From Cyclobacteriaceae bacterium (GTDB lineage: Bacteria > Bacteroidota > Bacteroidia > Cytophagales > Cyclobacteriaceae): 64,000 nt of DNA. Of this stretch, positions 44,069 to 52,367 are shown in pieces. Position 1 is the first letter of the stretch. The number at the start of each line of letters is the position of its first letter. The stretch lies in assembly GCA_030584025.1 (NCBI GenBank), contig CP129487.1, positions 2,046,001 through 2,110,000 on the forward strand, written 5' to 3'. The notes beneath the pieces were generated by a model. The model searched no databases and had not been told where the DNA came from. It saw only the letters and a program-made list of their open reading frames with translations. The translations under genes were made by a program, and so were the position numbers.

Positions 44069-45790
44069 ATGTATTTGAATGTAAAAGCAGTGCAAGAAAA
44101 CACCTACGATGCCATTGTGGTTGGCACCGGCATCAGTGGCGGTTGGGCCGCCAAAGAACTAACCGAAAAAGGATTAAAAACACTGGTGCTGGAGCGTGGC
44201 CGCGATGTGCAACATCCGAATTACCCAACTGCCACCAAAGATCCGTGGGATTTGCCCTATGCCGATCGGCCAACTGCTAAAGACCTTGAGCAACAAGGCG
44301 TTCAAAACAGAACCGGGTACACCATTCGTCAGTCAACCAAGCACTGGTTCGTAAACGATATTGAAAACCCCTATACCGAAAAGGAAGGAAAACGTTTCGA
44401 CTGGATGCGTGGCTACCATGTTGGTGGTCGCTCCATCATGTGGGGCCGGCAAAGCTACCGCTGGAGCGATATGGACTTTGAAGCGAACGTAAAAGACGGA
44501 ATCGCGATAGACTGGCCAGTGCGCTATAAAGACATTGCTCCGTGGTACGACCATGTAGAAACCTTTGTTGGCATTAGCGGACAAGCCGAAGGCTTGGCCC
44601 ACCTCCCCGACAGTAAGTTCATTCAACCAATGGAATTGAATTGTGTGGAGAAGGAGCTGAAGAAATCAATGATGGATAAATTCGGTCGCCTGCTTACCAT
44701 CGGTCGAGTAGCCAACCTGGCCGGACCGTTGGCACATGATAAGAGTCCACAACGTGGAACCTGTCAGTATCGTAACTTATGCAGCCGCGGTTGTCCGTAT
44801 GGTGCATACTTCAGCAGCAACTCCTCTACCCTGCCCGCTGCAGCAGCAACAGGTAATATGACCTTACGTCCTAACTCCATTGTATACGAAGTGATCTACG
44901 ATGAGCAGAAAGGAAAAGCAACCGGAGTAAAAGTGTTAGACGCTGAAACCGGGGAACAACATGAATTTTATGCACGTGTGATTTTCTTGTGTGCATCGAC
45001 CATGGGTTCAACGTTCATTATGTTGAATTCAACCTCAAAGCGTTTTCCAAATGGCTTTGGCAACGACAGTGGTGAATTAGGTTGCAACATCATGGATCAT
45101 CATTTGGGTGCGGGCGCAGGTGCACAGGTGGAAGGTTTTGAAGATGTGTATTACTATGGGCGAAGAGCCAATGGTGTTTATATCCCTCGATTCCGAAATA
45201 TTGGAAATGACAAGCGTGACTACCTGCGTGGCTTCGGTTACCAGGGCGGTGCGAGTCGTCAAGGTTGGTCGCGATTGATCAGTGAGGTCAGCATAGGCGC
45301 TGACCTGAAAGAGGCTGTAACCACGCCTGGAAGTTGGAGCATTGGGATTATGGGCTTTGGTGAAATTCTTCCTGATCACAGCAATCGGGTTAGTATTAAT
45401 CCTGACAAGAAAGATAAGCACGGCTTACCTACATTACTCTTCGACACAGAGTTTAAAGAGAATGATTACAAGATGCGGAAAGACATGGCCAACGATGCAG
45501 CAGAAATGCTGGATGCGGCAGGTTTCAAAAACGTAAGGTCGTATGATAATCCAAGCCAACACGGAATGGGATTAGGTATACATGAAATGGGTACCGCACG
45601 CATGGGCAACGACCCGAAAACATCGGTATTGAATAAATGGAACCAGGTGCATGCCTGTAAGAACGTATTCGTTACCGATGGATCGTTTATGACATCAGCC
45701 TCCTGCGTAAATCCATCGTTAACCTATATGGCATTTACCGCGCGTGCTGTAAACTATGCTGTTGAAGAAATGAAAAAACAAAACCTTTAA
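44069..45790 (+). CDS. GMC-type sugar dehydrogenase, catalytic subunit
   Basis: A 573-residue flavoprotein. The FAD motif is AIVVGTGISGGWAAKEL at about 15-31, the catalytic end has HEMGTARMG and TSASCVNPSLTYMAFTARA. Cys232, Cys238 and Cys242 (CQYRNLCSRGC) lie where bacterial FAD-glucose and glucoside-3-dehydrogenase subunits carry an Fe-S cluster; a cluster here is an inference. It has no signal peptide, but the adjacent small subunit has a Tat-like leader, so it may be exported as a folded complex. It would oxidise a sugar or glycoside, perhaps at C3, and pass electrons to a cytochrome c. Related gluconate dehydrogenases are an alternative. Confidence 0.85.
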   Translation: MYLNVKAVQENTYDAIVVGTGISGGWAAKELTEKGLKTLVLERGRDVQHPNYPTATKDPWDLPYADRPTAKDLEQQGVQNRTGYTIRQSTKHWFVNDIENPYTEKEGKRFDWMRGYHVGGRSIMWGRQSYRWSDMDFEANVKDGIAIDWPVRYKDIAPWYDHVETFVGISGQAEGLAHLPDSKFIQPMELNCVEKELKKSMMDKFGRLLTIGRVANLAGPLAHDKSPQRGTCQYRNLCSRGCPYGAYFSSNSSTLPAAAATGNMTLRPNSIVYEVIYDEQKGKATGVKVLDAETGEQHEFYARVIFLCASTMGSTFIMLNSTSKRFPNGFGNDSGELGCNIMDHHLGAGAGAQVEGFEDVYYYGRRANGVYIPRFRNIGNDKRDYLRGFGYQGGASRQGWSRLISEVSIGADLKEAVTTPGSWSIGIMGFGEILPDHSNRVSINPDKKDKHGLPTLLFDTEFKENDYKMRKDMANDAAEMLDAAGFKNVRSYDNPSQHGMGLGIHEMGTARMGNDPKTSVLNKWNQVHACKNVFVTDGSFMTSASCVNPSLTYMAFTARAVNYAVEEMKKQNL

Positions 45791-45801
45791 TTGCCACGGA
45801 T

Positions 45802-46347
45802 ATGAACAGACGAGATGTAATTAAACGAACCGCAATTCTGATGGGTGGTGTTGTGTCCGCCCCCGCCATCATGGGCATTCTTAAAGGTTGCAAGGCAAAA
45901 CCCGGTGTAGCGTGGCAGCCGAAATATTTTACGCAGGAGCAAGCTTATGTCATCACTGAAATGGCTGAGATTATCATCCCAAAAACGGATACTGCCGGGG
46001 CGAAAGATGCAGGTGTACCAGCTTTTATCGAAGAATTAATCTTTGAAGCTTATAACGAGGCAGATCGCACCAAATTTCTGACTTCCCTCGAAGACTTTAC
46101 CACTACTTCTGACTTCATCAATATCTCAGCTGAAGAACAAACGAAGGTTGTAATAGAAGCACATGCCAAAGCCATTGAAGAGAAACCAGAAGAACGCCCG
46201 TTTGTGATGATGATGAAAGAGCTCACCATGTTGGGTTATTTCTCCAGCAAACCCGGAGCTACGGAAGTATTACGCTATGAAGCTGTACCCGGATACTACA
46301 ATGGTTGCATGCCGTTGGAAGAAGTGGGAAGGACCTGGGCTACCTAA
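45802..46347 (+). CDS. Gluconate 2-dehydrogenase subunit 3 family protein (dehydrogenase small subunit)
   Basis: A 181-residue protein starting MNRRDVIKRTAILMGGVV, with a twin-arginine motif followed by a hydrophobic stretch and a lipobox-like ILKGC. The mature part has ITEMAEIIIPKTDTAGAKDAGVPAFI, the family hallmark. In glucoside-3-dehydrogenases and gluconate dehydrogenase this subunit carries the catalytic flavoprotein through the Tat system and helps bind it. The gene lies 11 bp after the GMC gene, and a terminator follows, so the two form a bicistronic unit. Confidence 0.88.
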   Translation: MNRRDVIKRTAILMGGVVSAPAIMGILKGCKAKPGVAWQPKYFTQEQAYVITEMAEIIIPKTDTAGAKDAGVPAFIEELIFEAYNEADRTKFLTSLEDFTTTSDFINISAEEQTKVVIEAHAKAIEEKPEERPFVMMMKELTMLGYFSSKPGATEVLRYEAVPGYYNGCMPLEEVGRTWAT

Positions 46348-46370
46348 GAAAAGATTTGAAAATTATTCGA

Positions 46371-46397
46371 AAGCCAGATGTAACCGTCTGGCTTTTT
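46371..46397 (+). terminator. Terminator after the dehydrogenase genes
   Basis: AAGCCAGA-TGTAACCG-TCTGGCTT forms an eight-pair stem followed by seven T on the plus strand. It lies between two convergent gene sets and may act in both directions, with a weaker T run on the minus side. Confidence 0.85.
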
Positions 46398-46724
46398 TTA
46401 TTCTTTCCTGGCTCTTTTGGAATTATACCACCGCGATCGAAGCAGAAACAAAATTAACACAAGTAAACATAGGATTACTTTAGCGAAGTCAGTTTGAAGC
46501 AAGCTCATCTCATCACTTTTTGGAAACAGAAAGAAACTCCATGCAAGCAAACCGACAAACATGATCAGCAACACCTTGTTAAAAAACAACTCAAAAATTG
46601 CCATAACAGAAAGCACTGACATGGCACCAAACAGCAATACCCACTTCCAGGCATCAACAACCTGAATGTGTGTTGCGGCCAATACGATAAAAAGTACGGT
46701 CAGAATTGAATTAATAAGTCGCAT
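46398..46724 (-). CDS. Small membrane protein, TMEM220-like
   Basis: About 108 residues from the ATG at 46724. Four hydrophobic helices are visible (MRLINSILTVLFIVLAA; WVLLFGAMSVLSVMAIF; VLLIMFVGLLAWSFFLF; VILCLLVLILFLL) and a basic C-terminus. The opening resembles the TMEM220 family of Bacteroidota, although the usual LQxNDPD segment after the first helix is changed to THIQVVDAWKW. No function is known. It ends the minus-strand isomerase operon, 22 bp after the previous gene. Confidence 0.6.
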   Translation of the reverse strand: MRLINSILTVLFIVLAATHIQVVDAWKWVLLFGAMSVLSVMAIFELFFNKVLLIMFVGLLAWSFFLFPKSDEMSLLQTDFAKVILCLLVLILFLLRSRWYNSKRARKE

Positions 46725-46746
46725 AAATAGCAAGTGTTGAGCGCTG

Positions 46747-47619
46747 CTAAACAATTGACTTCAAGTGCGCATAGCCGCTCGTGATCGCATCAATCTGTGG
46801 ACGTGTGAAATACTCCTGCTCCAGGAAAAAGTGCTTCAATCCTGATTTTTCGGCTGCTTCAAAAACGCGCTTGTAATCGATAGCGCCAGACCCGACATCG
46901 GTTTGCAAATTGCGCTGGACTTTATCCATGTCCTTTACATGCCACAAGTGAATTCGGCCCGAATACTTGTCAAAAAGTTCAACCGCATCCACTTCAGCAA
47001 ATGTGCTCCAATAAATATCCAACTCAAGGGCAATGGAAGAATCCATTTCCTGAGCCATCATATAATACGGTACCTGACCCTCAAGTTCAATAAACTCAAA
47101 CTCGTGATTGTGATACCCTAATGTAATGCCGGCTTGTTTACAAGTCTCATTCGCTTTGTTCAGAAGCTCAACAACCTTCTTGTAGTCATCCAACGTTTTT
47201 CGTTCATCTGGATGAAGCCAGGCAATCACCATGTATTTCTGCCCGATCTTTTGGGCATCTTCAACCGCACGCTCCCATTCATTTACTAATGAACCCTTCA
47301 TCATGGGAAAAGCTTGTCCCGTAAGGTAATGCCCGCTGACAACAGATAAACCCATATCGGAAACCATTTTATGGAAATCTGCATACGGCATATTAAACAC
47401 CTTACCGTCACCATATCCATAAAGTTCAAGTTCCTTATAGCCGATGTTGGCAACTTGCTGAAGCGTGCCCTTTACATCCTTCAGGATAATATCCTTTAGC
47501 GTATAGAGCTGAATGCCAATGGCTCGTTCTTTCGCAGTTGCACAACTCATGAGTGAGGGCAATACAAGACCTGCTGCGGTAGCCAATGTAGTTTGCTGAA
47601 TAAATGATCTTCTTTTCAT
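46747..47619 (-). CDS. Sugar phosphate isomerase/epimerase-like TIM-barrel protein, exported
   Basis: A 290-residue protein with a Tat-like leader (MKRRSFIQQTTLATAAGLVL) ending in a lipobox-like LMSC, so it is probably a periplasmic lipoprotein. The barrel is of the xylose-isomerase-like AP-endonuclease-2 family: IGIQLYTLKDIIL, GYKELELYGY, GITLGYHNHEFEF with metal-binding His/Glu, LELDIYWSTFAE and IHLWHVKDMD. Family members in such settings isomerise or cleave 3-keto sugars or glycosides. The export signal agrees with action beside the periplasmic GMC dehydrogenase. Substrate is not predictable. Confidence 0.82.
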   Translation of the reverse strand: MKRRSFIQQTTLATAAGLVLPSLMSCATAKERAIGIQLYTLKDIILKDVKGTLQQVANIGYKELELYGYGDGKVFNMPYADFHKMVSDMGLSVVSGHYLTGQAFPMMKGSLVNEWERAVEDAQKIGQKYMVIAWLHPDERKTLDDYKKVVELLNKANETCKQAGITLGYHNHEFEFIELEGQVPYYMMAQEMDSSIALELDIYWSTFAEVDAVELFDKYSGRIHLWHVKDMDKVQRNLQTDVGSGAIDYKRVFEAAEKSGLKHFFLEQEYFTRPQIDAITSGYAHLKSIV

Positions 47620-47629
47620 ATGGGTTCGT

Positions 47630-48055
47630 TTATCGGGTTCTTATCCAGTCATAAGCCTCTTCCTCATCAGAGAAAACGCCCAGTTGAATATTGTGTGTAC
47701 TGAATTTCTGCTCTGCATTAATCTTGAATGTCTCCATGGGATATTCTGCAAATAAATCATCGCCAAGAATAACGGCATGAATCTTTACATTGGCTTTATT
47801 GAAAATCAAGTCATCCCAGGTAGTTGAAAACCATTCTTCTGTTTCCCGATCAACTTCACCGAGTAACTGGGTATCTGCCAACCAGGCCAGGTGCGGATAC
47901 TCCTTTACCAATTCAATATAATGCTGTTGAATGGCAATCAGGTTTTTTCTAAAACTCTCTCCGGGGGGTTCTTTCTTCCAGCGATGCTTAAGAACGGGTA
48001 ATGTGTCGTCCAGTTCGCACAACACATAGTCATTCTCAAACACCAGCGAAGTCAT
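47630..48055 (-). CDS. Small cytoplasmic protein, possibly STAS/SpoIIAA-like
   Basis: A 141-residue protein without signal peptide. The pattern of the middle (HLAWLADTQLLGEVDRETEE), the strand KIHAVILGDDLF and the final VFSDEEEAYDWI are like the SpoIIAA/STAS-like proteins of Bacteroidota, where a last helix with AxxWL is usual. No phosphorylatable Ser motif is clear. It lies five bp after the cytochrome gene and ten bp before the exported isomerase gene, so it is transcribed with them. A regulatory role is possible but unproven. Confidence 0.5.
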   Translation of the reverse strand: MTSLVFENDYVLCELDDTLPVLKHRWKKEPPGESFRKNLIAIQQHYIELVKEYPHLAWLADTQLLGEVDRETEEWFSTTWDDLIFNKANVKIHAVILGDDLFAEYPMETFKINAEQKFSTHNIQLGVFSDEEEAYDWIRTR

Positions 48056-48060
48056 GACTA

Positions 48061-48447
48061 CTACTTCTTTTCTTCACCATCAAGAGAAAGCACATATATC
48101 GCCATCTTCTCGGCATCTTCCTGTGAAAGATCTGGATGGGCATTCATCGGTATTTCTCCCCAAACACCCAAGCCACCTTCTATGATGCGCTTGGCTAATA
48201 GCTTAATATTTTCATCGTTGAATTCATACTTCTTCGCCACATCGGTATGGGCAGGGCCAATGATTTTATTGGTAGGGTGATGACAGGTCTTACAATCCGA
48301 TTCATCGACCAAGATTTTACCAATAGCAGCCAACTGACTGGTTGAAAGTTGTACAGGCTCATCCTGTTGTTCACTTGTTTCCTGCTTGCTTCCGCACGCC
48401 ATTAAAAATGCAACCACAAGGGCTGCCATACCGAGTTTATTCATCAT
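48061..48447 (-). CDS. Lipoprotein cytochrome c (class I)
   Basis: A 128-residue protein with a lipoprotein signal ending in FLMAC. The haem site is CKTCHH near residue 57 and the Met ligand is probably in EIPMNAHPDLS; DAEKMAIYVLSL is the usual last helix. The start ATG overlaps the stop of the upstream isomerase gene. It would accept electrons in the periplasm. Its place among the sugar enzymes and the nearby GMC dehydrogenase suggests that it is the electron acceptor of that dehydrogenase, as small cytochromes c are in glucoside-3-dehydrogenase systems. Confidence 0.88.
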   Translation of the reverse strand: MMNKLGMAALVVAFLMACGSKQETSEQQDEPVQLSTSQLAAIGKILVDESDCKTCHHPTNKIIGPAHTDVAKKYEFNDENIKLLAKRIIEGGLGVWGEIPMNAHPDLSQEDAEKMAIYVLSLDGEEKK

Positions 48448-49496
48448 AGTCCTAATATTTTTTTGTTCAATTTAGTATCTGTTCCTGCCGAAGCAAAATC
48501 GTCAAACGCCTTTTCTGTAACCTGAATAATATGGTTTTTAATAAACGGAGCACCTTCACGTGCGCCCTGTTCCGGATGTTTGATGCAACACTCCCATTCC
48601 AACACAGCCCACCCCTCATAATCGTACTGTGCCAGTTTTGAAAAAATGCTTTTGAAATCAACCTGACCATCGCCCAATGAGCGGAACCGGCCCGGTCGGT
48701 TTATCCAATCCTGAAAACCTCCATACACGCCACTCTTTCCTGTTGGATTAAACTCAGCATCCTTCACATGAAACATTTTGATGTAGGGATGATAGAAATC
48801 AATGTATTGCAGATAGTCCAGTTGCTGCAACACAAAATGACTTGGATCGTACAGGATGTTCACGCGTGGATGATTTCCCGTCTCCTTCAAAAACCGCTCG
48901 AAGGTGACGCCATCGTGCAAATCCTCACCGGGATGTATTTCGTAGCACACATCCACCCCGGCTTTATCAAACGCATTCAATATCGGAAGCCAGCGTTTTG
49001 CCAGTTCTTTGAATCCCGCATCAACCAGTCCGGCAGGACGTTGTGGCCACGGATAAACGGTATGCCATAACAAGGCTCCGGAAAATGTTGCGTGGGCCTT
49101 TAGTCCGAGATTTTTACTGGCTTTGGCTGCTAATTTTAATTGATCAACAGCCCATGCTGTACGGGCCTTGTTGTTTCCCTTAACACTCTTGGGTGCGAAA
49201 CCATCAAACATCACATCGTAAGCCGGATGAACAGCTACTAACTGGCCCTGAAGATGCGTACTTAGTTCAGTGATCTGGACACCACAATCTTCAACCATTT
49301 CGCGGTACTCGTCTGCATACGTTTTACTCTCAGCCACACGCTTCAGATCAATGCATCGCGCATCCCATGTAGGTATCTGAACACCCTTATACCCCAAGGA
49401 AGCTGCCCACTTACAAATGGTACGCATATCATCAAACGGAGCCTCATCACTCATGAACTGAGCCAAAAAAATGGCAGGTCCTTTTATGTTTTTCAT
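48444..49496 (-). CDS. Sugar phosphate isomerase/epimerase-like TIM-barrel protein, cytoplasmic
   Basis: A 350-residue member of the xylose-isomerase-like barrel family without signal peptide. Seen: GPAIFLAQFMSDEAPFDDM, SLGYKGVQIPTWDARCIDL, VDVCYEIHPGEDLHDGVTF with metal ligands, NILYDPSHFVLQQLDYL, MFHVKDAEFNP and WAVLEWECCIKHPEQGA. This set marks a clade that regularly accompanies Gfo/Idh oxidoreductases. It starts 18 bp after the Gfo/Idh gene and overlaps the cytochrome gene. It may isomerise a keto sugar delivered from the periplasm. Confidence 0.85.
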   Translation of the reverse strand: MKNIKGPAIFLAQFMSDEAPFDDMRTICKWAASLGYKGVQIPTWDARCIDLKRVAESKTYADEYREMVEDCGVQITELSTHLQGQLVAVHPAYDVMFDGFAPKSVKGNNKARTAWAVDQLKLAAKASKNLGLKAHATFSGALLWHTVYPWPQRPAGLVDAGFKELAKRWLPILNAFDKAGVDVCYEIHPGEDLHDGVTFERFLKETGNHPRVNILYDPSHFVLQQLDYLQYIDFYHPYIKMFHVKDAEFNPTGKSGVYGGFQDWINRPGRFRSLGDGQVDFKSIFSKLAQYDYEGWAVLEWECCIKHPEQGAREGAPFIKNHIIQVTEKAFDDFASAGTDTKLNKKILGL

Positions 49497-49514
49497 CTAA
49501 TTCTTCTTAGGATT

Positions 49515-50666
49515 TTAAATCTTCACCCATTTCTGCTTTCCTTTCGATGACTTGATGGCCGCTTCAATAAAGGCCATCCCTTTCACGCCATCATACACAT
49601 CCGGGAAATCATATTTAGCAGGATCAATTTTTTTACCGGGCTTATAATCGCGAACAGCTTTAGCAAAGGCAACGTACAGGTTGGCAAACGCTTCCAGATA
49701 ACCTTCGGGATGGCCTGATGGAGTTCGGGTATTTTGCTTACAAGCATCAGAAGTGTACCCCATTCCTGAACGATAAATTTCTTTTGCCTTATCCGGCCAC
49801 TTCAGCAACAATGTATTGGGTTCTTCCTGGCGCCATTCCATTCCACCCTTTTCACCATACACCCGGATCGATAAATTATTTTCTTCACCGGCAGCAATTT
49901 GTGTGGCGATCAATGTACCATGCGCACCATTATCGAAATGAACAAACATCATGTCATCATCATCCAACAACCGGCCGGGTACAACCGAATTCAGTTCTGC
50001 GCAAAGCTCCGTGATGGATGACCCCGTAATGTATTCTGCAAGGTTTGCAGCATGGGTACCGATGTCGCCCAACGCTCCACCTAACCCGGATTTCTTTGGA
50101 TCGGATCGCCAGCTTGCCTGCTTCTGCCCGGTTTTTTCAAGTGGTGCATGCAGCCAGCCTTGAATGTATTCCACATAAACTTTCCGGACTTTTCCCAGCT
50201 TACCCGATTTAATCAATTGTCGCGCTTCTTTAATCATGGGGTACCCAGTGTAGGTATGCGTGAGCGCGAAAACAAGTCCGGATTTATCGGCCACCTGCTT
50301 CAACTTTTTAGCTTCCACCAACGACAAGGTCATGGGTTTATCAATGATCACATGAAAGCCGTTTTCAAGAGCCGCCTTTGCCGGTGCAAAGTGCATGTGG
50401 TTAGGCGTAACAATCGAGACAAAATCCATTCGCTGATCTGCCGGTAATTTCTTTTCAGCCTTGATCATTTCATCATAACTTGAATAGATTCGGGAAGGAT
50501 CGAGGTAAAGCGAATCTCCGGTAGCTTTCGATTTCTTCGGATCGCTGCTGAATACCCCACACACCAACTCAATCTGTCCATCCATGGCTGCGGCTTTTCT
50601 GTGTACGGCTCCGATAAAACCATCAAGCCCTCCGCCTACCATGCCCATGCGTAATTTTCGTTTCAC
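49515..50666 (-). CDS. Gfo/Idh/MocA family oxidoreductase
   Basis: A 383-residue NAD(P)-dependent sugar oxidoreductase starting at GTG 50666. The Rossmann motif is GMVGGGLDGFIGAVHR at about 8-23; the EKP motif is present as DKPMTLSLVEAKK; the C-terminal sheet starts near YVEYIQGWLHAP, and GLGGALGDIGTHAANLAEYI bears the catalytic Asp/His. It reads first in the minus-strand operon, divergent from the MFS transporter gene with a palindromic operator between. It could reduce a keto sugar formed by the dehydrogenase, or oxidise the sugar in the cytoplasm. Confidence 0.9.
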   Translation of the reverse strand: MKRKLRMGMVGGGLDGFIGAVHRKAAAMDGQIELVCGVFSSDPKKSKATGDSLYLDPSRIYSSYDEMIKAEKKLPADQRMDFVSIVTPNHMHFAPAKAALENGFHVIIDKPMTLSLVEAKKLKQVADKSGLVFALTHTYTGYPMIKEARQLIKSGKLGKVRKVYVEYIQGWLHAPLEKTGQKQASWRSDPKKSGLGGALGDIGTHAANLAEYITGSSITELCAELNSVVPGRLLDDDDMMFVHFDNGAHGTLIATQIAAGEENNLSIRVYGEKGGMEWRQEEPNTLLLKWPDKAKEIYRSGMGYTSDACKQNTRTPSGHPEGYLEAFANLYVAFAKAVRDYKPGKKIDPAKYDFPDVYDGVKGMAFIEAAIKSSKGKQKWVKI

Positions 50667-50732
50667 TATAGCTTCGTTTTTGGTTGCTAAGCAATATATC
50701 CAAAAGATTGTAAAACAATAAACCTGATTTCC

Positions 50733-50744
50733 GCAAACGTTTGC
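50733..50744. promoter_or_regulatory. LacI-type operator, perfect palindrome GCAAACGTTTGC
   Basis: A 12-bp perfect palindrome with central CG lies between the divergent Gfo/Idh and MFS genes, 66 bases from each start. No T run follows, so it is not a terminator. LacI/GalR regulators bind sites of this type. No such regulator gene is in the window. Confidence 0.7.
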
Positions 50745-50809
50745 AATTTATAAATGGCCTTGCGCAATCGATTTATTCGTGCAATTTTAGGTGCATAATC
50801 TGAACCACC

Positions 50810-52090
50810 ATGACCACCACACAATCCAACCTTCAACTTCGTCTGAGCATCATGATGTTCTTCCAGTTTTTCATCTGGGGCGGCTTCTTCGTAACGATGG
50901 GCAGTTACCTGCTGGAAGTATTTAAAGGAACGGAAGGAATCAACTCAATTATCGGCAGCGCCTATGCCACGCATAATTGGGCTGGCTTACTCGCTCCTTT
51001 ATTTGTGGGGTTGATTGCCGATCGATACATCAATGCCGAGAAGGTAAACGCATTTTGTCACCTGGTGGGCGGTGCTTTATTGTGGTACGCGGCCTCAGTA
51101 ATCGATCCGGGTACGTTCATTTGGGTTATGTTTGCCTACTTCATGCTGTTTATGCCTACGCTTGCGCTGGTCAACGCCATTGCCTTTGCCAACATCGAAA
51201 ATCCAGATAAGCAATTTCCGGCCATTCGTGTGTGGGGTACCATCGGATGGATTGTAGCAGGCCTGGTAGTGGCACAGACCGTTTTGGGTTGGGTAGACAT
51301 TCCGCTCATTAAAATGCTTACCGGTATAGAGAATGCGCAGGCCACCAATATTCCGTTGAAGATGTGTGCCATCATGTCGTTGATTTATGGTGTTTACAGC
51401 TTCACACTTCCTCCTGCCCCACCGCAAGCCAAAGGCCAGGCGTTTAGCTTTAGCAAGGCTTTAGGTTTGGATGCGATCAAATTAATGGGTGAAAGAAATT
51501 TCGGGGTATTTGCCCTATGTAGTTTTCTCATCTGTATCCCACTTGCCTTTTACTACGCCAGAACCAACGACTTCATTTCAGCCATGGCTTTTGGTGAGAA
51601 GTCGGCTTCGTTCATGACGATCGGTCAGGTAAGTGAGGTATTGTTCATGTTATTGGTTCCGTTCTTCCTGCTGCGAATTGGTGTTAAGTGGATGTTGGTA
51701 GTGGGCATGTTGGCGTGGACGCTACGGTATTTCTTGTTTGCTGCATTTCCTGAATCGCCCGCCTTGCTCATTGTTGGTATTGCCCTTCACGGTATTTGCT
51801 ACGATTTCTTTTTTGTAACGGGTCAGTTATACGTTGACCGTAAAGCGCCCAAAGACATACGCGCCAGTGCACAAGGTTTATTTGCGCTGCTTACCTATGG
51901 TGCAGGTATGCTCATCGGAAATTATATCCTGGGCTGGTGGGGCGATAACATTAGTCTGGATGGTTCTTCGCAAGCAGGCTGGCTTGATGGTGCATTTACT
52001 TTCTGGATTATGCCATCGGCTTTGGCGTTAGGCGTGGCCATTCTTTTCTTTACTACATTCTGGGAGAAGAGAGAGCAACCAAAATTGTGA
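50810..52090 (+). CDS. MFS transporter of the nucleoside:H+ symporter type
   Basis: A 426-residue protein with about 12 hydrophobic helices. The opening LRLSIMMFFQFFIWGGFFVT, the loop GSAYATHNWAGLLAPLFVGLIADRYI and FPAIRVWGTIGWIVAGL are marks of the NupG-like nucleoside/H+ symporter family. In Bacteroidota this family is often found with Gfo/Idh and sugar isomerase genes, where the substrate is probably a sugar or modified sugar rather than a nucleoside. It is divergent from the Gfo/Idh operon. Its stop overlaps the start of the disrupted lipoprotein gene. Confidence 0.88.
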   Translation: MTTTQSNLQLRLSIMMFFQFFIWGGFFVTMGSYLLEVFKGTEGINSIIGSAYATHNWAGLLAPLFVGLIADRYINAEKVNAFCHLVGGALLWYAASVIDPGTFIWVMFAYFMLFMPTLALVNAIAFANIENPDKQFPAIRVWGTIGWIVAGLVVAQTVLGWVDIPLIKMLTGIENAQATNIPLKMCAIMSLIYGVYSFTLPPAPPQAKGQAFSFSKALGLDAIKLMGERNFGVFALCSFLICIPLAFYYARTNDFISAMAFGEKSASFMTIGQVSEVLFMLLVPFFLLRIGVKWMLVVGMLAWTLRYFLFAAFPESPALLIVGIALHGICYDFFFVTGQLYVDRKAPKDIRASAQGLFALLTYGAGMLIGNYILGWWGDNISLDGSSQAGWLDGAFTFWIMPSALALGVAILFFTTFWEKREQPKL

Positions 52091-52266
52091 TTTCAAAATT
52101 TCCTATCGTTTCAAGGTACATCAGAAACAACCTGATTTTTACTCTTTCAAGCATCGTGTTCATTGCGTGCACGAGAAACAGCGCCAATACGTACAATGAT
52201 ATTCGAGGACTATGGGTTACAATAGTCAACAACCATACTTATGAAGAAGTGATCATTACAGAAAAT
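52087..52266 (+). pseudogene. 5' part of a small lipoprotein gene cut by an IS element
   Basis: The frame starts at GTG 52087, overlapping the MFS stop (GTGA), and encodes 60 residues before the insertion: a signal with lipobox-like IVFIAC (Cys28) and then YNDIRGLWVTIVNNHTYEEV, resembling the GxW start of lipocalin-like proteins. The frame now runs 24 codons into the IS and stops at 52341. Together with the 3' part at 53658-53975 it would form one 162-residue protein in a single frame. The function of the intact protein is unknown. Confidence 0.82.
52258..52266. repeat. Target site duplication, left copy (ACAGAAAAT)
   Basis: Nine bases repeated exactly at 53658-53666, flanking the insertion sequence. 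It equals three codons (Thr-Glu-Asn) of the disrupted gene. Confidence 0.9.
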
Positions 52267-52284
52267 CATTCTTGTCCGACTAAA
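52267..52284 (+). repeat. Left terminal inverted repeat of the IS
   Basis: Matches the right repeat at 17 of 18 positions; the mismatch is at the fifth base (C against A). Confidence 0.88.
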
Positions 52285-52367
52285 GTAAGAGAAAAAGAGA
52301 TGATTCTCATAGGGAGAAATAATGAAAAACCGAGGCATTAAAAATGGGGGTAGCTGGCACATCAATT

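Noticed and set aside
50733..50744. Palindrome as a transcription terminator
   Set aside because: The stem is only six pairs without loop or T run and stands between two divergent starts, which fits an operator.
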